The translations under genes and the position numbers were made by a program. A stretch of 64,000 bases of DNA from Marinobacter sp. S0848L (GTDB taxonomy: Bacteria > Pseudomonadota > Gammaproteobacteria > Pseudomonadales > Oleiphilaceae). Shown one piece after another: positions 46,349 through 55,133 of this stretch (its first letter is position 1; every line of letters starts with the position of its first letter). The notes below the pieces were generated by a model. The model was not told where the DNA came from and did not search any database. It saw only the letters and a list, made by a program, of their open reading frames with translations. The DNA is taken from positions 1-64,000 of the forward strand of contig NZ_JALKAQ010000013.1 in assembly GCF_023016065.1 (NCBI RefSeq), given 5' to 3'.

Positions 46349-47248
46349 ATGATAAAGCGAGCGTACGGATACGCTGCCCTTACCCTGTTTTGCTTGGGTA
46401 TTATGCCCGTTGCCCAAGCGGAGTTAGCACCCATTTCTGATGATGCGATGGGTGAGGTGACCGGGCAGGCGTTTATGCAGATTGAAAACATCGCTGGCCA
46501 GAACCACGATTTTACCCGGATGTCGCTAGGCATCGACGTGGAAACCCGGTTAAACGTGGATGACGTAAAGGTTGGCGAATTAAATGCTGGTACGGATTTC
46601 GCGGCTAGCCATCTCGCTCTTGGCCACATTGCTCGCGTTAACGGCGAAGTCTATAACGGTGTGACCTATAACGAAGGCGACATCGTTCCCTTCGAAGCTC
46701 GCCGCCCGTATATCGAATTGGCAGAAGATGCTGCTGGCCTGGCCGGCTTCCGCATGGGGTTTCACGAGGCTCGCGGGTCGGTTTCGTCCAGTACCACCAG
46801 TTTTAGTGGCAACATTGGAATGAAGATTGAATCATTCGGCCAAGTGTATGACGCTCAGTTGTTCCAGGGGCCGGGTGGCGCGGCTACCGATTATCGCGCC
46901 ACGCACATTGGCTTAAAGCCGAATAACCCGAATCAGGCTGCAGGCTGTAACGTGGGGCAAACGGCTGCAAACTGTGCACCGCTCACACAGCTCCGTTCTT
47001 TGGATATCGGTGAAGATTCCGGGCAGGCCGGTGTGGCTGGTTTCACCGATGGTTTCTTTATTGGCTTTCAGCGAGATCAAGATGGTGTGGCCTGGAAAAC
47101 GCTGGATGGAACCAGTTCGATATCGGCAGGAAAGGGTGTTTACATCAACCTCCCTACCAATATGACCGTGCAATTGGATCAATTGACCGGTGCCGGCCTC
47201 GAACGCCGCCGCACTCATCAGGTGGATATGGGGAAAAATTTGTTTTGA
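46349..47248 (+). CDS. Exported protein with N-terminal VTGQA motif, function unknown
   Basis: A 299-residue protein with a signal peptide (IKRAYGYAALTLFCLGIMPVAQA) followed directly by ELAPISDDAMGEVTGQAF. The DDxxxxVTGQA motif immediately after the signal peptide occurs in a group of poorly described proteins of marine gammaproteobacteria (I think the DUF6160 group). The rest is Gly-, Asn- and Thr-rich with beta-strand character and one Cys pair (AGCNVGQTAANCAP). It may be an outer-membrane or surface-exposed protein. ATG at 46349 begins the signal peptide. The gene stands alone between divergent signalling genes and a small gene pair. Confidence 0.7.
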   Translation: MIKRAYGYAALTLFCLGIMPVAQAELAPISDDAMGEVTGQAFMQIENIAGQNHDFTRMSLGIDVETRLNVDDVKVGELNAGTDFAASHLALGHIARVNGEVYNGVTYNEGDIVPFEARRPYIELAEDAAGLAGFRMGFHEARGSVSSSTTSFSGNIGMKIESFGQVYDAQLFQGPGGAATDYRATHIGLKPNNPNQAAGCNVGQTAANCAPLTQLRSLDIGEDSGQAGVAGFTDGFFIGFQRDQDGVAWKTLDGTSSISAGKGVYINLPTNMTVQLDQLTGAGLERRRTHQVDMGKNLF

Positions 47249-47307
47249 TTCTCCAGTGAGATTTGATGGAGGCCCAACCTTCCGGCGCAAAGCACAAGGA
47301 GTCGTGC

Positions 47308-47538
47308 GTGCCAACGCTGCTTTATTTGAACGGATTCAAATTTTTCTTTTACGCGAACGACCATTTCCCTCCGCACGTTCATGTGCTTAAAGGTGAGCGA
47401 TGGGCTAAGATTGAGCTGGCCACGCTATCGATTAGTTACAGCACTCTTAAAAATCAGGAGCTGCGAGAGTGCCTGAAAATTGTTGGTAGCCATCAGTCAG
47501 AATTTCTGGAGAAGTGGAATGCCTGGTTTCGAAGGTAA
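47308..47538 (+). CDS. DUF4160 small protein
   Basis: A 76-residue protein with the DUF4160 signature: PTLLYLNGFKFFFYANDHFPPHVHVLKGERWAKIEL (quoted in part: FFFYANDHFPPHVHV). GTG at 47308 is chosen because AAGGAG lies six bases upstream and family members start with VPTxxx. It overlaps the next gene by 20 bases. DUF4160 and DUF2442 genes are recurrent neighbours and have been suggested to be toxin-antitoxin-like; the biochemical role is not known to me. Confidence 0.82.
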   Translation: MPTLLYLNGFKFFFYANDHFPPHVHVLKGERWAKIELATLSISYSTLKNQELRECLKIVGSHQSEFLEKWNAWFRR

Positions 47539-47761
47539 ATCCGTTCACGTTGACGATCGTCATTTGCATGTAGAGTTAAAGGACGGACGAGTCATCTCTA
47601 CGCCGATCCATTGGTACGCTGTACTTGAGCAGGCTTCGATCTCGGAGCTGAGAAAGTACCGTTTTATCTGTGATGGAACGGGTATCGAATGGGAGTGCCT
47701 GGATTATCATCTGAGTATCGAGGCAATGTTATCCGGTGATGCCCGGCAAAGCGCCGCATGA
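47519..47761 (+). CDS. DUF2442 small protein
   Basis: An 80-residue protein of the DUF2442 type: VHVDDRHLHVELKDGRVISTPIHWYAVLEQAS, then FICDGTGIEWECLDYHLSIEAML (IEWECLDxxLSIExLL is the family hallmark). ATG at 47519 lies within the end of the DUF4160 gene and is preceded by TGGAGAAG. It probably forms a two-gene unit with DUF4160. Confidence 0.83.
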   Translation: MPGFEGKSVHVDDRHLHVELKDGRVISTPIHWYAVLEQASISELRKYRFICDGTGIEWECLDYHLSIEAMLSGDARQSAA

Positions 47762-47812
47762 ATTTGCTAAACTCCGGGTTTCTAATTTGATTGGAACCGC
47801 AGGAGTCTTCCT

Positions 47813-49261
47813 TTGATCCGCTCTTTTTACTGGCACGATTACGAAACCTTTGGTGTAGACCCGCTGCATGACCGGCCCTCCCAGTTTGCCGGGGTTCGCA
47901 CCGATGCGGATTTGAATGTGATCGAAGACCCGTTGGTGATTTACTGCAAACCAACGGACGACTACCTGCCTTCCCCTGAAGCTTGCTTGATTACCGGCAT
48001 CACCCCGCAAAAAGCTTTGGAAGATGGCTTCCCCGAAGCGGAATTCATCGCGCAGATCAACGAAGCCTTCAGCCAACCCGGCACCTGCGTAGTGGGCTAC
48101 AACAGCCTGCGATTTGATGACGAAGTGACACGCAATACGCTTTATCGAAACCTGCGCGACCCCTACGCCCGGGAATGGCAGAACGGTAATTCCCGGTGGG
48201 ACATCATCGACATGGTGCGGCTGACCTACGCCTTGCGTCCGGAAGGCATCAACTGGCCTCGTAAAGAAGACGGCAGCCCCAGTTTCCGATTGGAGGAGCT
48301 CACGGCCGCCAACGGCATTGCCCACGAAGCGGCCCACGATGCCATGTCGGATGTTTGGGCGACCATTGCCGTGGCCAAACTGATTAAAGAGAAGCAGCCT
48401 AAGCTGTTTGATTTTGTGCTGAAGAACAAAGACAAACACGCGGCGCGCCAAATGCTGGACACTGCCAACATGAAGCCAGTGTTCCACATCTCCGCCAAAT
48501 TCCCGGCCAGCCGCGGCTGTTGTGCGTTGGTAGCGCCCTTGGCGGAACACCCCACCAATAAAAACCAGGTTATCGTCTACGACTTGCGGGAAGACCCAAC
48601 GGAACTCATCAACGCCACGCCGGAGCAGATTCAGGAGCGGGTGTTTACCTCACAAGCCGAGCTGGGTGAGGGGATAGCGCGCTTCCCCCTGAAAGGCATT
48701 CAGGTGAACAAATGCCCGGTTCTGGCCCCGGCAAACATGTTGTCTACGCTTTCCAAAGAACGCTTGGCGGAACTGGAATTGGATGGCGACGTGCTGCGCG
48801 CGAATCTGGCCAAGCTGCGAAATGCCCCGGACTTGCCAGCACGAATTGCCCAAGCCTTCGATCGCAGCTTTGACGGCAGTGACCTGACCGATCCCGACGA
48901 GCAAATCTATGCCGGCGGTTTCATCAGCAACGCCGACCGGGAGCGGCTGAAAGACCTGATCGCCCAACCGGTAGAGACATTAGGCGAGCAAGAGGTAAGG
49001 TTTGATGACGAGCGTTTAAACGAGATGCTCTTCCGCTACCGCGCCCGGAATTATCCGAACACCCTGAGCGGCGAAGAAATGGAACGTTGGGAAGCCTTCA
49101 GAACCGAACGCCTGATGAACCCGAAAAAGGGCTGGCGCTCGCTGGAAGCCTACGGGCTGGAGTTGCAGCAGCTGGCGAGTGACCCGGAGCTGACGCCGAG
49201 GAATCAGCAGATCCTGGAGGATTTGCATTTGTATGGGGAATCTTTGATTCCTTATATGTAA
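47813..49261 (+). CDS. sbcB: Exodeoxyribonuclease I
   Basis: A 482-residue 3'-5' single-strand exonuclease used in recombination and mismatch repair. The DEDD exonuclease motifs are visible: FYWHDYETFGVDP (Exo I), VVGYNSLRFDDEVTRNTLYRNL (Exo II; read as GYNSLRFDDEVTRN) and the HEAAHDAMSDVWATIAVA segment (Exo III). The C-terminal part (LPARIAQAFDRSF onward, RNYPNTLSGEEMERW) is the SH3-like and helical region of SbcB. TTG start at 47813 with AGGAG seven bases upstream. Length is normal (E. coli 475). Confidence 0.93.
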   Translation: MIRSFYWHDYETFGVDPLHDRPSQFAGVRTDADLNVIEDPLVIYCKPTDDYLPSPEACLITGITPQKALEDGFPEAEFIAQINEAFSQPGTCVVGYNSLRFDDEVTRNTLYRNLRDPYAREWQNGNSRWDIIDMVRLTYALRPEGINWPRKEDGSPSFRLEELTAANGIAHEAAHDAMSDVWATIAVAKLIKEKQPKLFDFVLKNKDKHAARQMLDTANMKPVFHISAKFPASRGCCALVAPLAEHPTNKNQVIVYDLREDPTELINATPEQIQERVFTSQAELGEGIARFPLKGIQVNKCPVLAPANMLSTLSKERLAELELDGDVLRANLAKLRNAPDLPARIAQAFDRSFDGSDLTDPDEQIYAGGFISNADRERLKDLIAQPVETLGEQEVRFDDERLNEMLFRYRARNYPNTLSGEEMERWEAFRTERLMNPKKGWRSLEAYGLELQQLASDPELTPRNQQILEDLHLYGESLIPYM

Positions 49262-49264
49262 AAA

Positions 49265-49288
49265 ACGGGGGCCAGTTTTGGCCCCCGT
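49265..49288. terminator. Intrinsic terminator between sbcB and the TPR-methyltransferase gene
   Basis: ACGGGGGCCA and TGGCCCCCGT pair perfectly around GTTT. T residues follow on the plus strand (TGCGTTTAT) and a T5 run follows on the minus strand, so it can serve both convergent genes. Confidence 0.85.
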
Positions 49289-49293
49289 TGCGT

Positions 49294-51297
49294 TTATCTC
49301 CGCCGCTGAAAATAAACACTCAAACTCTGCCCCATCAAGCTCTGCACTTCACTCCCCAGAGCCTCCGCCTGAATCTGCTTTTGCACAGGCGCAGTCGCCA
49401 AACTGTGGCCATCTTCATCGCGGGCTTTGACGAGTTTCCATTCCACTTCGTTGCTGGCCAGCGCCAGCAGATCTTTTAGTTGGTTGGCATCCTGCGGGCG
49501 GAACCAGCGGTCGCGGCAGCCACCTAGGCTGTAGAAGGCTTCGTCTTTCAGCAGATCGGCCCAGGTGGAGTCCTGCTTGTTCGCAAGTACCATACGCCGC
49601 AGTTGCCGCAAGGCGGTGCGCGTGGGTTGCAGGTTGTGCTCGTCAATCAAGCGGCGGATGTGCTTGTCGCCGGCGGTTTGCTCGGCCATGTTGGTGTGCA
49701 TGTGAACCACAGCACCACTGATGGCGGCGTTATTGACCAGTGCCGCAACAGAAAGCTCTGTCATGGCCGGTGAAGGCAAGCGGCCGACTTCCACCCAGTG
49801 CACTTGATGGCCATCCGCCACGAATCGCTGAGCGATGGACCAGGGCCAGAACACGATGTTCTCGATGTTTAGAGTGCTGGCCATGCGCGTGGCTTTGGCG
49901 ATGTTGGCGAGGGATTCGTCAACCGCGATAACTTCCACATCATCCAGATACTGCGCCAACTCCATCGCCCGCTGACCAGACTGTGCGCCGCATACCATGA
50001 TGCGCAGGATGGCGGGAAGGTGGTCGGTGTTTAGACCCAGTTCCTGCGCTATCACCGACTTCAGGCTGGTTTCGGTGCGGTAGGCCAGTTGGCTCCACGC
50101 GGGCCAGGCTTGCGGTACATCCGTTTTCGCCAGGCAGAGTTCGTCGGCTTTCTCATCAAAGTTTTGTTTGATGGCTTCTTCTTCCGCCCGGTCGTAGTAG
50201 CTGGCGGCCATCATAGGTTGCATAGCCAAGGGCCAGTCCACCAGGTTCCACTGGCCGAGATTCATGGCAAAACTTTGATGGAATAGGGCGCCGTACAGAG
50301 CGCTGATCATCAAGCTTCCGATTAGCGCTTCTTGCGGCTCACCCATCGCAAACTGGCCGACGATGCTGTCGTTAATGGTGGCGATCAGGCGTTCTTCGTC
50401 ATCTTCCACCGCCAAGGCGTAGCCGGTGCGGTCGGCGTATTCGGCAATGGCCAGGCACAGTGGCTGAAGTTCGTCCCGCAGGCTGACGGTTTGCGCCACT
50501 TCGGCGAGGATGCTGCGGCGCAGTATGGTAACCAGATCTTCAACTTCAGCACTGGGCATCAGGGTTTTCTTGAGCGCGAGAATCAGCAGCTCGTCTTCCG
50601 CGGCTGCATCCAGAAAAATCTCGGCGTTGGGATTGTTTAAATCGTACTGCTGCTGAACGATAGCACCCACAAACCGGCCGATCTCTTGATGGGGCAGGTT
50701 GTCTTGGCGGAGTAGGGCAATGGCATCTTGTGCCAGCTCTGCGTCTGCATGGTGAACTTCCAGGTTTTGCGCGCAGGTCAGCATGCCGGAATAGACGGAA
50801 TCCCACTCGGAACCGGTTTGCAGCAGTTTGCGGTAATGCAGGTAGGCCACATCGAACTGGCCTTGCAGGCGTTTGGCATGGGCAACCCCGCAGAAAGCGG
50901 CGGCAGATTGCCGGTCGCATTCCAGTGCCTCTAGGAAATATTCTTCCGCCAGAGCTGGCCGCTCGGTCTGCAGGGCCCAATAGCCCAGGTTGCAATACTG
51001 CTGCGCCTGCCCCGGCTGGCTGTTCAGGCTGGCATTGAACAGGGCTTGGGCTTTTTCCAGCTCGCCATCGTCCATCTCCACCCGACCCAGCAAACCAAGT
51101 GCTGCGGCGTTGTCGGCCTCAATCGCCAAGGCGTCTGCCAGGTACTCGCGGCACTCCATACGCGCCTTCAGCCGTTGGGTGTAAGAAAGCCCGTTGGTGT
51201 TGGACTCGCCATACGCCAGATTCGCCTGCAAAACCAAGCGAGCGGCCTGCGCCTGAACCGAACGGGAAAGATGAGCATTGTTTTCTTGTACGTGCAT
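49294..51297 (-). CDS. TPR protein with C-terminal methyltransferase-like domain
   Basis: A 667-residue soluble protein. Residues about 50-165 form tetratricopeptide repeats (ALGLLGRVEMDDGELEKAQ, YCNLGYWALQTERPALAEEY, AFCGVAHAKRLQGQFDVAY). The middle region (165-420) is helical and of unknown type. From about 430 a Rossmann-like segment appears (ILRIMVCGAQSGQRAMELAQ, then VEVIAVDESLANIAKA), consistent with a class I SAM-dependent methyltransferase. The C-terminal part resembles a region following such domains. The ATG at 51297 is preceded by GAGGTGTT. It lies beside the flagellin genes, so flagellin modification is a possible role, but this is inference only. Confidence 0.65.
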   Translation of the reverse strand: MHVQENNAHLSRSVQAQAARLVLQANLAYGESNTNGLSYTQRLKARMECREYLADALAIEADNAAALGLLGRVEMDDGELEKAQALFNASLNSQPGQAQQYCNLGYWALQTERPALAEEYFLEALECDRQSAAAFCGVAHAKRLQGQFDVAYLHYRKLLQTGSEWDSVYSGMLTCAQNLEVHHADAELAQDAIALLRQDNLPHQEIGRFVGAIVQQQYDLNNPNAEIFLDAAAEDELLILALKKTLMPSAEVEDLVTILRRSILAEVAQTVSLRDELQPLCLAIAEYADRTGYALAVEDDEERLIATINDSIVGQFAMGEPQEALIGSLMISALYGALFHQSFAMNLGQWNLVDWPLAMQPMMAASYYDRAEEEAIKQNFDEKADELCLAKTDVPQAWPAWSQLAYRTETSLKSVIAQELGLNTDHLPAILRIMVCGAQSGQRAMELAQYLDDVEVIAVDESLANIAKATRMASTLNIENIVFWPWSIAQRFVADGHQVHWVEVGRLPSPAMTELSVAALVNNAAISGAVVHMHTNMAEQTAGDKHIRRLIDEHNLQPTRTALRQLRRMVLANKQDSTWADLLKDEAFYSLGGCRDRWFRPQDANQLKDLLALASNEVEWKLVKARDEDGHSLATAPVQKQIQAEALGSEVQSLMGQSLSVYFQRRR

Positions 51298-51489
51298 GGA
51301 ACACCTCATTACCAGCCATAATCCGATGCGGCAAAGGTCTGCAGTTTTTTGCGGATTGCCGTGCTTTGAGGGAGGTGTTGCGAAAGGTGTGCCAGTTTTG
51401 AGGTGGTGATTTTTGGGTGCCGATTTATCGCTTGCTAGCACTACCGTGCAACTATAAAATGGTTGCAAAAGGTTGGTCGGGATGATCGT

Positions 51490-51579
51490 ATGGTGAACAG
51501 GGAAAAGTTAAGGGCGAAGTTGCTTCGAAAGCCAACACCCAAAGACATAACGTGGTCTGAACTCCGTGGGTTTTGTTGA
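51490..51579 (+). pseudogene. hicA: Truncated hicA toxin gene
   Basis: A 29-codon frame (MVNREKLRAKLLRKPTPKD, ITWSELRGFC, stop at 51577-51579) corresponds to the first third of HicA-type mRNA interferases of the kind that start with ...PTPKDITWSELRxLLExLG. The remainder, including the catalytic His in the GSHxxF segment, is missing; only 12 bases separate the stop from the hicB start. This looks like an internal deletion that removed the toxin's active part. Confidence 0.75.
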
Positions 51580-51591
51580 GAGGGGGCTGAT

Positions 51592-51942
51592 ATGAGCTCG
51601 AATACAATCAAATATAAAGGCCAGATAGGTTCCATCGAACATGATCTTGATAGAGGCGTTCTTTACGGCAAGCTCCTCTTTATCAATGATCTTGTGACCT
51701 ATGAGGCTGAAAACCTCCGGTCCTTAGAGCAAGAGTTTCGAGTGTCGGTAGACGAGTACCTGGCGGACTGTGCCTCAATGGGGATTGAGCCAAACAAACC
51801 ATTCAAAGGATCGTTCAATATCCGAATCGGAAGAGAATTGCACCGCAAGCTGGCAATGAAGGCCGCTGATGAGGGGTTGGGGTTAAACGAAGCTGTTCAG
51901 CTGGCTGTTGAGAGGTTTGTCGTTAAAGGGAGTCGTCCTTAA
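51592..51942 (+). CDS. hicB: HicB-family antitoxin (orphan)
   Basis: A 116-residue protein with the HicB fold: GQIGSIEHDLDRGVLYGKLLFINDLVTYEAENLRSLEQEFRVSVDEYLADC (partial RNase-H-like antitoxin domain) followed by a ribbon-helix-helix tail (KGSFNIRIGRELHRKLAMKAADEGLGLNEAVQLAVERFV). ATG at 51592 with GAGGGGG upstream. Normally it would neutralise HicA and repress the operon; its toxin partner here is truncated, so it may persist as a free repressor. Confidence 0.88.
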   Translation: MSSNTIKYKGQIGSIEHDLDRGVLYGKLLFINDLVTYEAENLRSLEQEFRVSVDEYLADCASMGIEPNKPFKGSFNIRIGRELHRKLAMKAADEGLGLNEAVQLAVERFVVKGSRP

Positions 51943-51944
51943 AC

Positions 51945-51980
51945 AAAAAACGGCCGGGTAATTAGCCCGGCCGTTTTTTT
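51945..51980. terminator. Strong bidirectional intrinsic terminator
   Basis: AAAAAACGGCCGGG and CCCGGCCGTTTTTTT form a long GC stem around TAATTAG, flanked by A- and T-runs. It separates the convergent hicB and leftward flagellin genes. Confidence 0.95.
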
Positions 51981-51990
51981 ACGCAGACGA

Positions 51991-53490
51991 TTAACCTTGC
52001 AGCAACTGCAATACCTGCTGTGGCCTTGCGTTAGCCTGAGCAAGAACAGACAAGCCAGCAGACTGAAGCACCTGAGTACGAGCCAACTCTGCGGTTTCCG
52101 CCGCAAAGTCCGCGTCGCGGATTCGACTGTTTGAAGCCGAGAGGTTTTCCGAGGTGGTGCTCAGGTTCGCGATGGTGGACTCGAAGCGGTTTTGGACTGC
52201 GCCGAGTTCGGCGCGGAAGCCGTTGATGGTGTCGATGGCGTAGTCGACGGCGATCATGGCAAGGTCGGCCCCTTCCCGAGTAGAGATATCGATCTCGTTC
52301 ATCGAAACGGTATCGCTGTCGGCTGTCCCGAAAACTTTAAAGTCAATGTTGTTGGTAGTGTCACCGTTTGTATCCGCGGTAATTCCGATGGTGAACGGTT
52401 CGCCAAACTGTGACGAGAACACGATGTTGTCGTTGGTTGAATCGAGGTTGGCTTTAATCCCGGTTTCATTTGTGCGAGCGTTTACTTTTGCAACAATGTC
52501 GTTGAGGGAGGTTGCGCCCTCTACCGGGATTTTGGATCCATTGATGTCCACTTCGAAGTCGATGGTTTTGCCGTCTTTAAAGTGTTCATGAACGGTTGTT
52601 GCAACATTGGCCGAGAATGGCGCGGCAGTGTTTGCGCCAGTACTCCCGGTTCCGTCGGTCAAGCTTCCTGCGATGTTTAGGTCGACTGATGTATTGTTAA
52701 CGAACCGGAAGCCAGTGGCATCCTGCTCAACGGACAGGCCTTCGAGTTCTTGGTTTTGGCTAATTTGGGTTTGAAGCTGGGCAACTGCTTCGTCTATATT
52801 TTTTGCGCCTTTAATTTCTAAGGTTGCAAGGCTAGGGTTGGTAGCGCTCGAAATGGTTAGCCCTGTCCCGTTAGTGGATACACCCGAGCTAGAATCAAAG
52901 TCTAGCGTCGATGTATTTACGCTAAATACGCCCGGCTCAAGCGCCCGGTTCCCGAAAACACTGGTTTGTTCAACGACTCCTCCAATTTGACTACCCCGCG
53001 AGTCCAAACCACTAACAGAAATAGTCTCACCCGTATTTGCCCCAACCTGAAACGTTTGGGTGTCAAACGTGCCATCTAGAACTTTCAAGCCGTTAAAGGA
53101 AGTCTGGCTAGCAATCCGGTTGATTTCTTCAATTCGTTGCTGCACTTCCTGATTCAGAGCTTGGCGGTCTGAAACACTGTTTGTGGCGTTAGCCGACTGA
53201 ACGGCCAGTTCCCGGATCCGCTGCAAGTTGTTGGTAATCTCGTCCATCGCGCCTTCCGCGGTCTGGGCCAGAGAAATGCCATCGTTGGCATTCCGTTGGG
53301 CGACATTCAAGCCCGAGATTTGAGACTGGAACCGTTCGGAAATCGCAAGCCCCGCGGCATCGTCTTTGGCGGAGTTGATGCGCAAGCCCGAAGATAAGCG
53401 TTCCAGCGCAGTATTGGCCTGGCTTTGTGAGGCGTTGAGGTTCCGTTGTGCGTTCAGTGACGCCATGTTGGTGTTAATAACCTGAGGCAT
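51991..53490 (-). CDS. fliC: Flagellin A (leftward copy)
   Basis: A 499-residue flagellin. The conserved N-terminal D0/D1 ([40 protein letters not shown]) and C-terminal D1/D0 ([32 protein letters not shown], ending [14 protein letters not shown]) flank a variable Ser/Thr/Asn-rich centre of about 270 residues, longer than in the two other copies. The central domain is surface exposed and a possible glycosylation site. ATG at 53490 with AGGGAG upstream. It is transcribed away from the other two flagellins and has a sigma-54-like promoter, unlike them. Termini differ clearly from the tandem copies (for example [15 protein letters not shown]). Confidence 0.95.
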   Translation of the reverse strand: MPQVINTNMASLNAQRNLNASQSQANTALERLSSGLRINSAKDDAAGLAISERFQSQISGLNVAQRNANDGISLAQTAEGAMDEITNNLQRIRELAVQSANATNSVSDRQALNQEVQQRIEEINRIASQTSFNGLKVLDGTFDTQTFQVGANTGETISVSGLDSRGSQIGGVVEQTSVFGNRALEPGVFSVNTSTLDFDSSSGVSTNGTGLTISSATNPSLATLEIKGAKNIDEAVAQLQTQISQNQELEGLSVEQDATGFRFVNNTSVDLNIAGSLTDGTGSTGANTAAPFSANVATTVHEHFKDGKTIDFEVDINGSKIPVEGATSLNDIVAKVNARTNETGIKANLDSTNDNIVFSSQFGEPFTIGITADTNGDTTNNIDFKVFGTADSDTVSMNEIDISTREGADLAMIAVDYAIDTINGFRAELGAVQNRFESTIANLSTTSENLSASNSRIRDADFAAETAELARTQVLQSAGLSVLAQANARPQQVLQLLQG

Positions 53491-53590
53491 ATCGTTCTCC
53501 CTACTCAGAGATGCCGGAAGCTCAGAGCCGGAAAGTCAGGGCGCTGCGCCGGCAGAAAAGTTGTTTATTTGCCGTGTTGATGGGAGTTAA

Positions 53591-53605
53591 GCGAAGGGTG
53601 TGCCA
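53591..53605 (-). promoter_or_regulatory. Sigma-54 (RpoN) promoter for the leftward flagellin
   Basis: Read on the minus strand, TGGCACACCCTTCGC matches TGGCAC-N5-TTGC with the invariant GG and GC exactly ten bases apart (one mismatch, TCGC for TTGC). It lies about 100 bases before the ATG at 53490, leaving a leader of roughly 90 bases. FleQ-type activators would be expected. Confidence 0.7.
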
Positions 53606-53757
53606 AGATCTGATTTATGATTTTATCTTGTTGTTATTTAAGTAAATAAATTCGAATTCGTTCTTTCGTAGAGAAGCTCGTTGCCAACTTACCGTCAGCA
53701 AAAACGGAAGTTGCTTGCCGCTTTTGCATTCTTTTACAAAGAAAATTCTATTTTTCC
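53606..53757. other. Divergent flagellin control region
   Basis: About 150 AT-rich bases between the sigma-54-like site of the leftward flagellin and the sigma-28-like site of the rightward one. Runs of A and T (for example around 53625-53660) could bind IHF or the MvaT protein. No gene is supported here, though an open frame crosses it leftward. Confidence 0.4.
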
Positions 53758-53784
53758 TAAAGCAACCCGATTGGGTGCCGTTAA
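53758..53784 (+). promoter_or_regulatory. Sigma-28 (FliA) promoter for flagellin B
   Basis: TAAA at 53758-53761, 15 bases, then GCCGTTAA at 53777-53784, against the FliA consensus TAAA-N15-GCCGATAA (one mismatch). It lies 90 bases before the ATG at 53874. Confidence 0.85.
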
Positions 53785-53873
53785 GTGAAGTAACAGGGCG
53801 GCGCTCCAAACCAAAAAAGAGAACGCCAGACCTTAACCATGAAATAACGACACACTGTCGAAGGAGAAGCATT

Positions 53874-55004
53874 ATGGCTCTCGGCATTAACACCAACGTT
53901 GCATCGTTGAACGCCCAGAATCAGTTGGGTAAGTCTCAAAACTTGTCAGATCAGGCCTTGCAGCGCTTGTCCTCCGGTCTGAGGATCAACTCTGCCAAAG
54001 ACGATGCGGCCGGCTTGGCGATTTCTACTCGCTTCAGCTCCCAGATTTCCGGTCTGAATGTGGCGACTCGTAACGCCAACGATGGTATCTCCCTCGCCCA
54101 AACCGCCGAAGGCGCGCTGGATGAGATCACTAACAACTTGCAAAGGATCCGGGAGCTGGCGGTTCAGGCTGCTAACGCTACTAACAGCGCCTCGGACCGC
54201 GCGGCGTTGAACGATGAAGTGGAGCAGCGGATTAATGAAATCGACCGGATCTCCTCTCAAACCGCATTCAACGGCCTGAAAGTTCTGGATGGTACGTTTG
54301 GCAAGGAGAGCTTCCAGGTCGGCGCCAATGCTGGCGAGACGATCGCTATTGATCTGGGCTCTGATAAGTCGACCAAAAAAGACAGTATTGGTGAGTTGGC
54401 TTCTTCCGCAGTGATTGGTGATTCGGCCATCACTGATGCAGATGGCATTCAAATAAAAGTTGGTGATGGCGAATACGTGACAGTTGATCGGGAAGCCGGA
54501 GATACCACAGAGGACGTTATTGGAAAGATCAATGGGGCGGGAGTCACTGGAGTTTATGCGGTAGGCTCTGAAAGTACCCCGGGTGGTGGTATCGATCAAA
54601 TAACACTGATCTCTTCGTCAGACTTTACATATTCTCTCGACGGTGGAACCACAGAAATTGAGCGCACTTTGGAAACAAACGGGGATGACTCGTTTTTGAG
54701 TTCCGTAAGTGTAGAAGATGTTGCTGGTGCCAATGAAGCAATCCTGCGAGTTGATTCCGCTCTAGATAGCGTGAATAGCTTACGCGGAGAATTAGGTGCG
54801 ATTCAAAACCGCTTCGAGTCCACCATTGCCAACCTCGCCACTTCCGTGGAAAACCTGAGTGCTTCCAATAGCCGTATTTTGGATGCCGACTTCGCCGCCG
54901 AAACCGCGAAGCTCTCCAAGTCCCAGGTATTGCAGCAGGCCGGTATTTCCGTGTTGGCGCAGGCTAATGCTCGGCCACAGCAGGTGCTGTCACTGCTCCA
55001 GTAA
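53874..55004 (+). CDS. fliC: Flagellin B (first tandem copy)
   Basis: A 376-residue flagellin beginning [20 protein letters not shown]. The first 165 residues or so and the last 90 are almost the same as in the next gene, whereas the middle (about 170-285) differs. The centre includes acidic and Gly-rich strands ([19 protein letters not shown]). ATG at 53874 is fixed by AAGGAG eight bases upstream and by flagellin alignment. It is driven by a sigma-28-type promoter. Its 5' and 3' ends are nearly repeated at DNA level in the downstream copy, a substrate for recombination. Confidence 0.95.
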   Translation: MALGINTNVASLNAQNQLGKSQNLSDQALQRLSSGLRINSAKDDAAGLAISTRFSSQISGLNVATRNANDGISLAQTAEGALDEITNNLQRIRELAVQAANATNSASDRAALNDEVEQRINEIDRISSQTAFNGLKVLDGTFGKESFQVGANAGETIAIDLGSDKSTKKDSIGELASSAVIGDSAITDADGIQIKVGDGEYVTVDREAGDTTEDVIGKINGAGVTGVYAVGSESTPGGGIDQITLISSSDFTYSLDGGTTEIERTLETNGDDSFLSSVSVEDVAGANEAILRVDSALDSVNSLRGELGAIQNRFESTIANLATSVENLSASNSRILDADFAAETAKLSKSQVLQQAGISVLAQANARPQQVLSLLQ

Positions 55005-55043
55005 TTTAGCAACAAAATTTAACACTTGAGCGCGGTTTTGCAC

Positions 55044-55070
55044 TCAAGTAATGGGCCGGGAGGCCGTTAA
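55044..55070 (+). promoter_or_regulatory. Sigma-28 (FliA) promoter for flagellin C
   Basis: TCAA at 55044-55047, 15 bases, then GCCGTTAA at 55063-55070, one base off consensus in each half. It is followed 60 bases later by the ATG at 55134. The -35 side overlaps a hairpin (ACTTGAG...CTCAAGT, 55023-55049) that may end transcripts of flagellin B. Confidence 0.7.
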
Positions 55071-55133
55071 ACGAAATAACGGCAAGGCTGGAGAACCAGT
55101 CGCTCGGTCTGACTCGCATTGAGGAGAAGCATT

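Noticed and set aside
47729..48550. 273-codon minus-strand frame opposite sbcB
   Set aside because: Antisense shadow of sbcB, which has clear exonuclease motifs.
53541..53567. Possible sigma-28 site for the leftward flagellin on the minus strand (TAAA at 53564-53567)
   Set aside because: At 15 bases spacing the -10 reads CGCAGCGC, which does not fit GCCGATAA; the sigma-54-like site further upstream is much better.
53615..53896. 93-codon minus-strand frame across the flagellin control region
   Set aside because: Covers the sigma-28 promoter and the start of flagellin B; no protein-like sequence.
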